DNA of 64,000 bases, from the NCBI GenBank assembly GCA_030024085.1, contig JASEJE010000007.1, positions 51,421 through 115,420 on the forward strand. The letters are read 5' to 3'. Of the stretch, positions 17,883 to 27,119 are shown piece by piece. A program made the position numbers and the translations under genes. The notes below the pieces were generated by a model. That model had not been told where the DNA came from, did no database searches, and worked only from the letters and a program-made list of their open reading frames with translations. Source of the stretch: Bacillota bacterium. Its GTDB lineage: Bacteria > Bacillota > SHA-98 > UBA4971. How positions within the stretch are numbered: position 1 is the stretch's first letter; every line of letters begins with the position of its first letter.

Positions 17883-18905
17883 CTACTTGACATTCTTCAA
17901 CCTTTCTATCAGGTCCTTGCCGTAAAACTCGTACGCCCAGCTTTCAATGTTCTTCCAGGTCGCATCCCAAAGGGCCCTGTCCGGCGAAGTGATGACCACT
18001 TTAGGCTGGGCTTTCAGGAACTCAAGATCCCTCACTTCAGCCTCTTCAGACATCTTCCTCTCATACGCGCAGGCCTCACGCCCCGCCTCAACGAGCGCTG
18101 CCTGGATATCCTTGGGCAACGACTGGAAACGCTTCATGCTCACAACGAGCGGGTTTGTGGCGTACATGGTGCCCGTAAGACATATGTAAGGGGTGACTTC
18201 ATAGAGCGTGGTGTCCCGGAGGTTCGTCACATTCTGCACCATGCCGTCCACCACTCCAAGCTGGAACCCGCTGTAGAGCTCGGAGTAGTCCACCGACGTC
18301 GACACCGTACCAAATGCTTTGTCCTGCATGACAGCCATAGCGCTCCCGGGTTTGCTCCGGAACTTCAGACCTCTCAGATCCGATGGTTTCTCCACTTTCT
18401 GGCGGGTGCAGACGTGGTACCAGCCGTTTCTGAACCAGCCCAGCACCTTGAAGCCGTGAGACTCCAGCTTCTTTGCAAACTCCTGGCCGACATCACCGTC
18501 AACCACCTTCCAGAAATGGTCCCAATCCCGGTAGAAGGAGAGCAACCCAAGCACGCCGAGCTCCTTTACGTAACCCTCGTAGAGGCCTGTGTGTTCGGCG
18601 GTAAAGTCGATGGTCCCCATTCGCACGCCGTCCACGGCCTGGACGCCGCCTCCGAGAACCGAGTTGGGGTATATCTGGACCTTGACCTTGCCCCCTGTCT
18701 TCTCGGCAACTAACTCTGCGAACTTCTGGGCACCGATGTCGTATGGATGTCCTGTCTTCTGGCAATGCGCAAACTTCAGCACTACCGGAGCCTCTTTCGC
18801 AAGACCAGAACCCGGGACCGCCATGGAACCCATGAGGATGACCGCCATAGTAAGAAGGGCCATCGTTCCCAGCCTTGCACCCGCTGTACCTCTCCAGGAA
18901 AACAT
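17883..18905 (-). CDS. dctP: TRAP transporter substrate-binding protein, DctP type
   Basis: Secreted receptor of the TRAP importer. Signal peptide ends near SGLAKEAP; the mature part starts VVLKFAHCQKTGHPYDIGAQKFAELV. The conserved substrate-carboxylate arginine region is visible in DLRGLKFRSKPGSAMAV. ATG 18905 is chosen because GGGAGGG lies nine bases upstream; the frame is open to 19031 without family similarity. 340 residues, normal. Downstream of the lyase gene, so the imported solute is a good candidate for the lyase substrate. Confidence 0.92.
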   Translation of the reverse strand: MFSWRGTAGARLGTMALLTMAVILMGSMAVPGSGLAKEAPVVLKFAHCQKTGHPYDIGAQKFAELVAEKTGGKVKVQIYPNSVLGGGVQAVDGVRMGTIDFTAEHTGLYEGYVKELGVLGLLSFYRDWDHFWKVVDGDVGQEFAKKLESHGFKVLGWFRNGWYHVCTRQKVEKPSDLRGLKFRSKPGSAMAVMQDKAFGTVSTSVDYSELYSGFQLGVVDGMVQNVTNLRDTTLYEVTPYICLTGTMYATNPLVVSMKRFQSLPKDIQAALVEAGREACAYERKMSEEAEVRDLEFLKAQPKVVITSPDRALWDATWKNIESWAYEFYGKDLIERLKNVK

Positions 18906-19068
18906 AGGCTTATCCCTCCCGCATGTAAGTATGAACGCTGACTCAAGTGCCGCGAACACGCGATACGCCCTGCGTTCTCGGACGCTATAGCCTGCCCCGG
19001 GTTGCTTGCCGGCAGCCCCCGCCGACTCCATCGCGTCTTCTCCTGGCTACTGGCAAAGCCTGGCCCGT

Positions 19069-20406
19069 CTATCCCGCTACCCTGTCAACGTACAGCGGAG
19101 CAAGCCCGAGATACGAAGCAGGGTCCATGAGGTCCTCTATTTCCTGGCTAGATAGCACCTCGGTGACCCTCGAGTCCTCTTCGAGCACTTTCTTCAGAGG
19201 CCGCGCCTCCTCGAAAGCCTCCATCGAGTCCTCGTACACGATTTCGTGGGCCGTTTGCCTGCCTACCGCACCAGCGAGCCTCATCATCACACGCTCTGAT
19301 AGAAGCAGCCCGTGCAGCGTATCGAGGTTCCGCTTCATGTTATCCACGCGGACCTTCACTCGCGGGAGCTCACTATTGAGAATGGCAAGCCCCGCCGCGG
19401 AGATAACGAAGGACTCGGATATGAGCTTCATCTCCGATCCCCACGTTCTCCAATCTCGCTCGTGTTCCCCGCTCATCACCTCCAGCATCACATCTGCATT
19501 CGACCTTACAAACCGTGCGAGAGCCACAACATGCTCCAGTTGCATGGGGTTGCGCTTGTGCGGCATCGTGCTGCTGCCTATACGACCGGTAGCGTCCTGT
19601 TCCAGCTCTGCTATTTCCGTCCTCTGGAGTGTCACGACTTCGTTGGCTATCTTCGCAACAGTCCCCATGATCATGCCCAGCACCGATAGGAGCTCCGCGA
19701 AACCATCACGCGCGGAGTGCCATGAGATCGACGGAACCCCAAGGTCAAGCTCCCTTGCGAGCTCCTGTTGGAGTGCAAAACCCATCTCAGGCCCTATTGT
19801 AGCGAGAGTCCCCGCGGCTCCGGAGAACTCCACCGCGAGAACCCGGGGTCTCAGTTGGGTGAGTCTCGCGATGTGTCTTCTCAGTTCCTCGACCCAAACA
19901 GCCACCTTGTAACCGAACGTAATGGGCACGGCGTGCTGACCGTGCGTTCTCCCGACCATTACCGTCATCTTGTGCAGCCGCGCAAGGCCCACGCAAGTCT
20001 GCTCGAGGGCGCGCACGCTGCGCTCGATGGCTTCCAGGGCAGATCGTGTCTGGAGGATACAGCCGGTATCCATGATGTCCTGCGTGGTTGCCCCCCAGTG
20101 AATGTACTCCCCTGCGCTGGTCTCGCACGCCCTCTGCAGGGCGCGAATCATCGGCATTATCGGGTGGCCTGTTCTAACATAGCCTTCCCTGACCTCATCG
20201 AGGTGCAGGTTTTCTATCTTGGCCTTCGCGCTGATCTCCTGCGCTGCGGCCTCGGGAACCAGGCCGAGCCTTGCCTGGGCTCGCGCCAGCGCCGCTTCTA
20301 CGTCGAGCCAGCTCTGAACGGTGGACTCATCGTCCCATATTCTCCTCATTTCGTCTGTCCCGTACGAATCCCTGAAGATACGAGAATCGATAAGGCTGGT
20401 CGCCAC
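19069..20406 (-). CDS. adenylosuccinate lyase-type lyase (fumarase/aspartase superfamily)
   Basis: Homotetrameric lyase family whose members split a succinyl compound and usually release fumarate. The superfamily signature GSSTMPHKRNP is near residue 280; THGQHAVP and EYIHWGATTQDIMDTG carry the general acid/base residues. 445 residues, like PurB and the cycloisomerases. GTG 20406 has GGGGAGG eight bases upstream (alternative GTG 20415). It lies next to a TRAP importer, fumarase and a sigma-54 activator and not with purine genes. I therefore suspect a catabolic lyase acting on an imported N-substituted succinate or related acid. PurB and 3-carboxymuconate cycloisomerase are the alternatives. 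Confidence 0.88.
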   Translation of the reverse strand: MATSLIDSRIFRDSYGTDEMRRIWDDESTVQSWLDVEAALARAQARLGLVPEAAAQEISAKAKIENLHLDEVREGYVRTGHPIMPMIRALQRACETSAGEYIHWGATTQDIMDTGCILQTRSALEAIERSVRALEQTCVGLARLHKMTVMVGRTHGQHAVPITFGYKVAVWVEELRRHIARLTQLRPRVLAVEFSGAAGTLATIGPEMGFALQQELARELDLGVPSISWHSARDGFAELLSVLGMIMGTVAKIANEVVTLQRTEIAELEQDATGRIGSSTMPHKRNPMQLEHVVALARFVRSNADVMLEVMSGEHERDWRTWGSEMKLISESFVISAAGLAILNSELPRVKVRVDNMKRNLDTLHGLLLSERVMMRLAGAVGRQTAHEIVYEDSMEAFEEARPLKKVLEEDSRVTEVLSSQEIEDLMDPASYLGLAPLYVDRVAG

Positions 20407-20563
20407 AAAATGCACCTCCCCAGCAGTTCGCCCTTAACTGAACCGATGAGCTGCATGATCTCACTGGCTCGCTATCAACAGCGATTCGTCGCCGAGCACC
20501 AGGCAACTCACCGTTTTCGTTGGAGCAGATCGTTCCCGGGAACTCCTCTCACTGTGCATGGGA

Positions 20564-20579
20564 AGCAAGATTCGTGCCG
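20564..20579 (-). promoter_or_regulatory. predicted sigma-54 (-24/-12) promoter of the lyase operon
   Basis: On the minus strand the sequence reads CGGCAC-GAATC-TTGCT, with GG at 20578-20577 and GC at 20566-20565, exactly ten bases apart. It matches 15 of 16 positions of the TGGCACN5TTGCW consensus. The start of transcription would fall near 20553, about 147 bases before the lyase start. A sigma-54 activator gene lies immediately upstream. Confidence 0.75.
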
Positions 20580-20787
20580 GGTTCCTGGGCAAGCACAAGC
20601 CATCCCTCTTGTTTTCCCAAAGCGCGTGCAGGCCTCTCGACTCAAATCCGTACCAGCCACTGAATGCCTGCCCCGCGGGCTTTTTCGCACGATGTGCTCA
20701 CAAGGAATTGCCAGGCCAAAGAAGGACCCTCCACCACGGCAACAACGAACGAGACCCCGGACCTGCTCCCAGGATTCCAGGCCGGGG

Positions 20788-20848
20788 CGTTACATGTACA
20801 ACGAAAGGCTGTTACAATGCAACATCTAAGTGTTACGCTGTAACAGCC
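20788..20848. promoter_or_regulatory. predicted activator binding sites (UAS), tandem TGTTAC dyads
   Basis: Two 6-3-6 dyads: TGTTAC-AAT-GCAACA (20810-20824) and TGTTAC-GCT-GTAACA (20831-20845), with centres 21 bases apart, two helical turns. A further half-site CGTTAC is at 20788-20793. The outer arms also pair as GGCTGTTACA (20807-20816) and TGTAACAGCC (20839-20848). They lie 265-285 bases upstream of the predicted sigma-54 start, fitting enhancer sites for the adjacent activator. Confidence 0.65.
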
Positions 20849-20924
20849 TGTTAAACGAAGACGTATCGCGGCAGGTCCTGTGACCCTTGCGGCTGGCTCA
20901 ATCCGCTCTTGTGCTTCTTGTGTT

Positions 20925-22892
20925 TCAGAAGGTACCGGTGTCCTGGGACCTGCCACGCGACCTGAGCTTACGCCAGATTGTGACCCTGCTGACGCCGAGC
21001 AGCTCCGCAGCACGGCTCTTGTTGCCTCCGGCGGCAATGAGGGCCTTCGTCACAGCGTCAGAGGAGAGATTACGCGCCCTTCGAAGCGGATGCGCCTGGA
21101 ACTCCGGCCCGCCGCCCGGCCTTCGCGAGATGAGAGGTTCAGTAGCGGTCTTCTTTGCGTCATCCAGCTCTGCCACGAGATCAGCCAGCAGTTCGTCGTA
21201 AATGGGACCGTCCTGTGCGAGGGCAGCCAGCCTTTCGACAAACGCCCTGAGCTGCCTCACGTTGCCCGGCCAGCGCAGGGTCTGCAGCATGGGCAGCACC
21301 CGGGGTGTGAGGCCTTGCACCCGTGCCTCCACCAGAGGGCCGTGCTCTTTGAGGAAATGGCTGAAAAGGTCAGGGATGTCCTCGGGGCGTTCCCGCAATG
21401 GCGGAACCTCAAGCCTCAACACGCTGATCCGGTAGTACAGGTCGCTTCGGAACCTCCCTTCGCGCACCTCGCGCGCCAGGTCTTTGTTGGTCGCGGCAAT
21501 TACGCGTACGTCCACCGGGATCAGTTCCCTCCCACCCACCCTGAGCATCTCTCTTTCCTCGAGCACACGAAGGAGCTTCGCCTGCGCCGACGGAGAAAGG
21601 TCCGCGATCTCATCAAGAAAGATGGTACCCGTATGAGCCAGCTCGAGGAGCCCCTCTTTTCCACCTCGCTTGCCACCCGTGAAGGCTCCTTCCTCGTAGC
21701 CAAACAGCTCGCTCTCGAGGAGTGTCTCAGGAAGCGCAGCGCAGTTGATAGAGACAAAAGGCTTCCTGGCGCGGGGGCTTGCATTGTGAATCCCTTGAGC
21801 GAAGAGTTCCTTTCCAGTGCCTGTCTCCCCGGTTATCAGCACCGTGGAATCGGTTTTCGCGAAACTGGCGGCCTTGTTTCGCACCCTCTGTATGAGGCCG
21901 CTCGTGCCCAGGACATCTTCGAGGGTCTTGTGTGCGGCGAAATCGACTCTCGCCCTCCTTGACCGCAACTGCGCCTCAACCAGGCTCACATCCCGGGCTT
22001 CATGTATGGTGAGAACAAAGCCAGTTGTGGCGCTGTCTGCAGAGATCCGCCGCACAGCAACCACGAGATCCTTGCCGACGGACTGGACGATCTGAGGGCG
22101 TGCCTGGGGCGAAGCAGATGTGAAGTCAAGGCCGGGGAGGACTTTCTCGACAGGCTTCCCCATGATCGCGCGAGACGTGGTGCCGAGAACATCGCATGCC
22201 ATGGGGTTTGCAAGGGTAACAGTTCCGGACGCATCCGTGCCGACAATCCCTATCGGCGCGAAATCTCCGACTGCCTGGAGCCGGACGGCAAGGTCTTTCT
22301 GAAATCGGTGCAGATGGGCAAGGTGCGCAGCCTCTTCGATAGTCCCACGCAAGGTGGTTTCCGAGTATATGGGGATGCCATCGATGCCGAATTCCCTGGC
22401 CAGAAGGCAGGGAAGAGTCGGGGCTACAATGGTCTTGACAGTGTTACGTGCAAGACCCTCGACACATTGTCGGATGCCTTCGAGACTGTTGTACACTACC
22501 TGCCTGATTCGAAGGTCTGACACCTGCGCCAGGTCATCGAGAACCGGTCTGGGACTACCGTAGAGAAGGACGACAATCTCCTCGTCGGGGCTGTGAGCGT
22601 AGGCTTTCAATATGGCCTCCAAGAGATCCGTGCCTTCGATCCTGACTTCCACGACCGGCGCGCGGACCCGCCGCCTGAGGCCTGGGGTGATGGAGGCACC
22701 GGAGATGAACGCATCGGCAAACGCCTCGTACTCCTTGGCCACCTTGATAGCTTCATCAAAAGAGCCACCGACCATCTGGAAATCAACTCGCTCGCTGAGC
22801 GGGTGCTCCTGGATAACCTTGCGGAACATCCCCTCAGAGAGAGCGTTGCCGATGATTACCACTCGTGGTTTCCCGCATACTGGTGCTGACAT
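20925..22892 (-). CDS. sigma-54-dependent transcriptional activator with PrpR_N sensor domain
   Basis: Enhancer-binding protein of 655 residues. Domains in order: PrpR-type N-terminal sensor (about 10-190), PAS (about 205-310), AAA+ (about 330-560) with Walker A GETGTGKE near 355 and GAFTGG near 402, and a Fis-type helix-turn-helix at the end (NKSRAAELLGVSRVTIWRKL). The GAFTGA loop that contacts sigma-54 has Gly in place of the last Ala. ATG 22892 is preceded by AAGGTGTGAG. Divergent roles are excluded since it reads in the same direction as the lyase operon. PrpR_N domains sense small organic acids or their CoA or phosphate derivatives; the inducer here is unknown. Confidence 0.95.
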   Translation of the reverse strand: MSAPVCGKPRVVIIGNALSEGMFRKVIQEHPLSERVDFQMVGGSFDEAIKVAKEYEAFADAFISGASITPGLRRRVRAPVVEVRIEGTDLLEAILKAYAHSPDEEIVVLLYGSPRPVLDDLAQVSDLRIRQVVYNSLEGIRQCVEGLARNTVKTIVAPTLPCLLAREFGIDGIPIYSETTLRGTIEEAAHLAHLHRFQKDLAVRLQAVGDFAPIGIVGTDASGTVTLANPMACDVLGTTSRAIMGKPVEKVLPGLDFTSASPQARPQIVQSVGKDLVVAVRRISADSATTGFVLTIHEARDVSLVEAQLRSRRARVDFAAHKTLEDVLGTSGLIQRVRNKAASFAKTDSTVLITGETGTGKELFAQGIHNASPRARKPFVSINCAALPETLLESELFGYEEGAFTGGKRGGKEGLLELAHTGTIFLDEIADLSPSAQAKLLRVLEEREMLRVGGRELIPVDVRVIAATNKDLAREVREGRFRSDLYYRISVLRLEVPPLRERPEDIPDLFSHFLKEHGPLVEARVQGLTPRVLPMLQTLRWPGNVRQLRAFVERLAALAQDGPIYDELLADLVAELDDAKKTATEPLISRRPGGGPEFQAHPLRRARNLSSDAVTKALIAAGGNKSRAAELLGVSRVTIWRKLRSRGRSQDTGTF

Positions 22893-23050
22893 GTGTACTC
22901 ACACCTTCTGAGAGCGCGCAAGCATGTATGAGATCCTTTCGTTTCGCCGGCCTCGGGCTACTGTTACTGATTCGCCCTGACGCCCGATACTCCTGCCCGA
23001 CCTTGCTGCTATTACGCATTGCCATCCTCGCGGTCATTCACCAGGAATCT

Positions 23051-24928
23051 CTACAGCCATGCCTGGCACCGGTCGATGGCCCACCGCAGATCGAGTTCAA
23101 GCAGCTTGCTCCTGGTCGGAACACCGTCGGGCGTCCAGCCCATCATCGCATAGTGCAGTCGCACCGCCTCCTCGACCCGGTCGGGGTCGATCCCTGGCAG
23201 TTCCCCGGGGTCCTCCGGCGCATAGAACCTGGCAGGCAGACGGTCGGTCGATGCGTCGATTCCCTCTCTCAAGTTGAAGAGGCGGGACAGGTTTGCCGCA
23301 CGTTCGCCGGCTTTCAGGAGTTCCCAAACTGAAGTGTTCCAGCCGGTGGCGGCGGAGACAAGCTCGGCTGTCTGGTCTGGCCTCCACGGAACGAACATGC
23401 ACATCACAAGCGAGTCCTGCGCGTAACGCCAGAGGAGCCAGTAGGTCAGAAGCCTGACCTTGGCCGGCCCGAGGTCCTCGAGGGGGACGGGTTCAAGAAT
23501 ACCAAGGCTTTTCGCGCCTTCGAAGTCCGGCGTCGGCTGGGCAAAGAGCGTATCGTGCAGGTTCGCCATGTGTTCGGCACCGGTCGGGGAAACCGCATAC
23601 CCGATCCCGAGAGCTCGCTTCCACCGCGGCTCATGCATTGGAACCTCCTGACCCTTGACATGAACGGCAAGTTCTTCGGCGCCTCTCCCGATGCGCTCGG
23701 CGGCCCTTGCAACTCCATCCGAGAGCAAAGCCCCTATCCCCTCTCGCTTCGCTATCAACTCCACGAGGCGCAACATCGCGCCCTGGTCGCCAAAACGCAC
23801 CTCCAGGCCCCCAGCTTCGTCCCGGGTCAGCAGGCCTTTCTCGAAGCACTCCATGGCAAAGCTGACTGCGGCACCGGTCGATATGGTGTCCAGAGAATAC
23901 GCGTTGCAGAGCTCGTGCGCTTTGGCAACCGCCCTGATATCACCGATGTCGCAGTTGGAACCGAAGGCAGCTATGGTCTCATACTCCGGCCCACCATAGG
24001 CGGGATCGACCCTGTACGGCTCATCCATTCCCACAACTTTCTTGCACCTCATAGGGCAGGCGAAGCAGCCGCCCATCCCCTTCAAGATGTTGCCCCTCAT
24101 CCGATACGGTACGAGGTCGGCTGCGCCAGCAAACGAACCACCTCTGAAGTTGTGCGTGGGCAGGCCCCCGAACCTGCTCATGACATCAATGGCCGAGCCG
24201 GTCCCGATGTCGTGGAACGCCGCTGCCAGCGTCCTGAAATTCCGGCCCATCCAGCGCGCGAGCTCCATGGCCCTGGAGGAATCGTGGAGATCGACTCGTC
24301 CCGACCCCTCAACCACGATCGCTTTCAGGTTCTTGGAACCCATCACGGCGCCGAGCCCACAGCGTCCGGCGGCATGCTTGAGGTCGGCTATGATACATGC
24401 AACCTTCACCTGATTCTCTCCTGCTGGGCCAATGAGGAGCATTTTCGAGGAATTGGATCCGAGTGCCTCCTGAATGTCCCGGCGTGCCTCACCGGTGGCC
24501 CTTCCCCACAGCTTTTCCGCACTTTGCAGTTCCACGGCCGAGTCGCGTATGACCAGGTACACGGGGTGGGACGCTCTACCTCCAATGATTATGCCGTCAT
24601 ACCCGGCCTTCTTCAGTTCCACCCCAAAAGAGCCACCAACCTCGGACTCACCGAAGCCGCCGGTCAGTGGAGATCTCGCGCCTACGCTGTTCCTGCCAGT
24701 CCCGGGGACTGGCACCCCTGTAAGGACGCCCGTGAAAACCAGCAGCGGGTTGCCTGGTCCAAGGGGGTCCGTCCGGGGGGGCACCTCGCTCAGCAGGTAC
24801 CGGGAGATGAGAGCCCGCCCGCCCAGGTATTGCCGGTAAATGTTCTCTGGAGGCTCCTCCACTTCGACTCGCTCAGCATCAAGGTTGATCCTGAGCAGCT
24901 TGCCGGTATAGCTACGACCCACGTGCAT
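23051..24928 (-). CDS. aor: aldehyde:ferredoxin oxidoreductase, tungsten type
   Basis: Oxidises aldehydes to carboxylic acids and reduces ferredoxin using a tungsten bis-pyranopterin cofactor. Family segments: YLGGRALISRYL, NSVGARSPLTGGFGESEVGGSFG, KAGYDGIIIGG. The 4Fe-4S ligands are CFACPMRC near residue 290 and a fourth Cys in SLVMCMF near residue 511. 625 residues, normal. ATG 24928 (SD GGAAGGG) fits the family N-terminus; the frame is open to 24958. It follows the MFS carrier gene after about 57 bases on the same strand, at the end of the sugar catabolic cluster. Confidence 0.95.
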   Translation of the reverse strand: MHVGRSYTGKLLRINLDAERVEVEEPPENIYRQYLGGRALISRYLLSEVPPRTDPLGPGNPLLVFTGVLTGVPVPGTGRNSVGARSPLTGGFGESEVGGSFGVELKKAGYDGIIIGGRASHPVYLVIRDSAVELQSAEKLWGRATGEARRDIQEALGSNSSKMLLIGPAGENQVKVACIIADLKHAAGRCGLGAVMGSKNLKAIVVEGSGRVDLHDSSRAMELARWMGRNFRTLAAAFHDIGTGSAIDVMSRFGGLPTHNFRGGSFAGAADLVPYRMRGNILKGMGGCFACPMRCKKVVGMDEPYRVDPAYGGPEYETIAAFGSNCDIGDIRAVAKAHELCNAYSLDTISTGAAVSFAMECFEKGLLTRDEAGGLEVRFGDQGAMLRLVELIAKREGIGALLSDGVARAAERIGRGAEELAVHVKGQEVPMHEPRWKRALGIGYAVSPTGAEHMANLHDTLFAQPTPDFEGAKSLGILEPVPLEDLGPAKVRLLTYWLLWRYAQDSLVMCMFVPWRPDQTAELVSAATGWNTSVWELLKAGERAANLSRLFNLREGIDASTDRLPARFYAPEDPGELPGIDPDRVEEAVRLHYAMMGWTPDGVPTRSKLLELDLRWAIDRCQAWL

Positions 24929-24985
24929 CACCCTTCCACGCTCTAGGTTGAGTAACATCCTCCACCGGCGGGCGCCTGTGAGGAG

Positions 24986-26347
24986 TCAAGAATCCACGGG
25001 TATCACCGCTCCTTCCGCCCGCTTGAGGCTTTCCTCCGCTCCCAGCGCACAGACAAGCGAGACGAGGCTCCCGATCATGGAGAGAGTAATCACGCTGCGA
25101 AAGACCGCTGCGTCAATAGCAGGCATGCTCCCACAGCCATCCAGAAGAAAACCCGTGATAGACTGAAACACCGCCGAACCAAGAAAGCCTGTTGTATTCA
25201 CAAGCGCAACAGCGGTTCCGGCGCGCGCATGCTGCACGCTTTCCTTCGCCATTGAGAACGCCACTGCCCCTCCCCCGCCGGCAACGCCCATAACGAGAGC
25301 GAGACAGAACAACGAGAAAGCCGGCAAAGGGTTTCGCGCCGCCAGCAGAGGCACCCATCCCATGGCGCATACAGCCGTGCTCGCCACAAGCACGGCCTTG
25401 TGCCCGAGCAGCCGGTCAGACGCATACCCGAGCGCAGGACCGCCCGCTGCATATCCGACCGACATAGCCATCAGAACGTTTCCCGCAACGACAGGGGACA
25501 GCGAGTGCACCGTCCTCAGATAGAGCGACCCCCAGACACCCAGGAACGCCACGTGAGGGCCATACCTCCCAGCAACCGTGAGCGCCGCCTTCACGAGAGT
25601 TCGACTTCCGAGAATCTCCCTTACTGATGTGGCCGCCAGGTGGCTCTCCGGATTCCCACCCTTGATTCTGGGCACGTCCCTCACAGGACCGCCGCACATC
25701 TCGGGTTTGTCATCGATCAACGCCCATGCCAGCATGGCCACGATAAGGGACATCGCAGCCACTACCAGGAAGGTTGCTCGCCATCCCAGCATTGCGTTGA
25801 GGAAAACCAGCGGGGTGGTGGCAGCAAGCCCACCCGCATTGCCGACTGCAACCAGTATTCCCACCGCCGTCGCAAATCTCCGGGGAGGAAGACGCCTTGC
25901 GAAGAAACGAAGCGCCGACACGTAGGCGCCTGACACGCCGGCGCCGACCAGCAGTCGCCCGACCAGTGCCACCGGAAAGCTGGGGGCAAGAGCGAGCAAA
26001 ACAGAGCCAATCGCCGCCACGAAGCTGAGACCTGCAGAAAGCAAGCGTACACCGTACCTATCTGCCAGCAAGCCAATGGGAATCTGCAGCGCGCCGTACA
26101 CATAGAAGTATCCAGCCGAAAGCAAGCTCAGCGCCTGTGCGCCAGTGTTGAGGGACTCTTTGAGGTCGAGCGCCAGGACACCCAGGGAGATCCGATGGAA
26201 GTGCGCAAGGAAGTATGCAGATGCAAGGACCGCGAATGCCATCCCCAGATTGCTCTGTCGGGTCCGAGGAACCTCATTCGCGCTGGCTGTTGTTCTCAAC
26301 TCTTCGGTTGCGTCCATTCTACCGTGCTTCCGTTGTCTTACCGTCAT
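24986..26347 (-). CDS. MFS transporter
   Basis: Twelve-span major facilitator carrier. Loop 2-3 motif reads GLLADRYGVRLLSAG, and an acidic/basic loop separates the two halves. 453 residues; ATG 26347 overlaps the aldolase stop (ATGA). It resembles the GlpT/NarK/anion-cation group in outline, which moves organic acids or sugar phosphates, but I cannot assign a substrate. As part of the sugar operon it may take up a related acid or export an acid end product such as one made by AOR (inference). Confidence 0.9.
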   Translation of the reverse strand: MTVRQRKHGRMDATEELRTTASANEVPRTRQSNLGMAFAVLASAYFLAHFHRISLGVLALDLKESLNTGAQALSLLSAGYFYVYGALQIPIGLLADRYGVRLLSAGLSFVAAIGSVLLALAPSFPVALVGRLLVGAGVSGAYVSALRFFARRLPPRRFATAVGILVAVGNAGGLAATTPLVFLNAMLGWRATFLVVAAMSLIVAMLAWALIDDKPEMCGGPVRDVPRIKGGNPESHLAATSVREILGSRTLVKAALTVAGRYGPHVAFLGVWGSLYLRTVHSLSPVVAGNVLMAMSVGYAAGGPALGYASDRLLGHKAVLVASTAVCAMGWVPLLAARNPLPAFSLFCLALVMGVAGGGGAVAFSMAKESVQHARAGTAVALVNTTGFLGSAVFQSITGFLLDGCGSMPAIDAAVFRSVITLSMIGSLVSLVCALGAEESLKRAEGAVIPVDS

Positions 26348-27015
26348 GTTGAGGAAGGCACGTTACCTTTCTTGCGGCGAAGACCGGCGATCTCGCGAAG
26401 TTGCTCGTCTGATAGAACTACCGGCTCTCCAACTGCGAGGGCAAGGTGGTACACTCGCGCGGCCTCCTCCACCTTACAAGCCAATGCCATCGCCTCTTCC
26501 ACATCCTTGCCGATAGTCAGCACCCCGTGGTTCTGAAGCAGGACAGCCTTGTGATGAGAACCGAGAGCCGCAAGGGCGGACCTGCCGATGTCCTCAGTGG
26601 AGGGCAGGGCATACTGTGCGACAGGTATCCCCGTGCCGCTTATGATAGCTTCTATGCAAACCGGGGGGATAGGCCTTCCGACAACGGCAAAAGCAAGGGC
26701 GTACGGCGAGTGAGTGTGCACCACCCCAAGAACGCCTGGTAGCTCCCTATAGATCAGGGTGTGCATGGGTGTCTCGCTCGACGGTCTGTGGCGCCCGTCA
26801 ATGGGTCGTCCGAGGAGGTCAATGATGCAGATGTCCTCTGGTGTCATCCCGTCGTACGGCACCCCGCTGGGCGTAACGGCCACCCAGTCGGCCCCGGGAT
26901 CCCTCGCACTGATGTTGCCTGACGTGCCTGTCACAAGCCCTTGCCGCACCATGACCAGGCATGCGTCAAGAACCCTCTGCCGGAGCGCCCCATATCTTTC
27001 GTCATTCCTCCGCAT
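26344..27015 (-). CDS. class II aldolase (fuculose/rhamnulose phosphate aldolase family)
   Basis: Zinc-dependent retro-aldolase or epimerase of the AraD/FucA fold. SGNISARDP, the catalytic acid region SSETPMH, zinc ligands HTHSPYA and the third His in QNHGVLTIG are all present. 223 residues, as expected. ATG 27015 has GGGAGG seven bases upstream; the frame extends to 27096 without similarity. Expected products are dihydroxyacetone phosphate and an aldehyde, the latter a possible AOR substrate. Ribulose-5-phosphate 4-epimerase is the main alternative within this family. Confidence 0.92.
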   Translation of the reverse strand: MRRNDERYGALRQRVLDACLVMVRQGLVTGTSGNISARDPGADWVAVTPSGVPYDGMTPEDICIIDLLGRPIDGRHRPSSETPMHTLIYRELPGVLGVVHTHSPYALAFAVVGRPIPPVCIEAIISGTGIPVAQYALPSTEDIGRSALAALGSHHKAVLLQNHGVLTIGKDVEEAMALACKVEEAARVYHLALAVGEPVVLSDEQLREIAGLRRKKGNVPSST

Positions 27016-27119
27016 ATCGAAACCTCCCAAATGCGCCCGGGTGTGGGCGCGATGTTTTCGGGGGACGTTGCCCCGAATTGCCTCCCCCAGGACCAATGGC
27101 CTCCTGGGTTACCCCGGGC

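Noticed and set aside
19049..19064. Second sigma-54 promoter before dctP
   Set aside because: Only the GG-N10-GC spacing fits on the minus strand; most other consensus bases differ and it lies in the lyase gene end.
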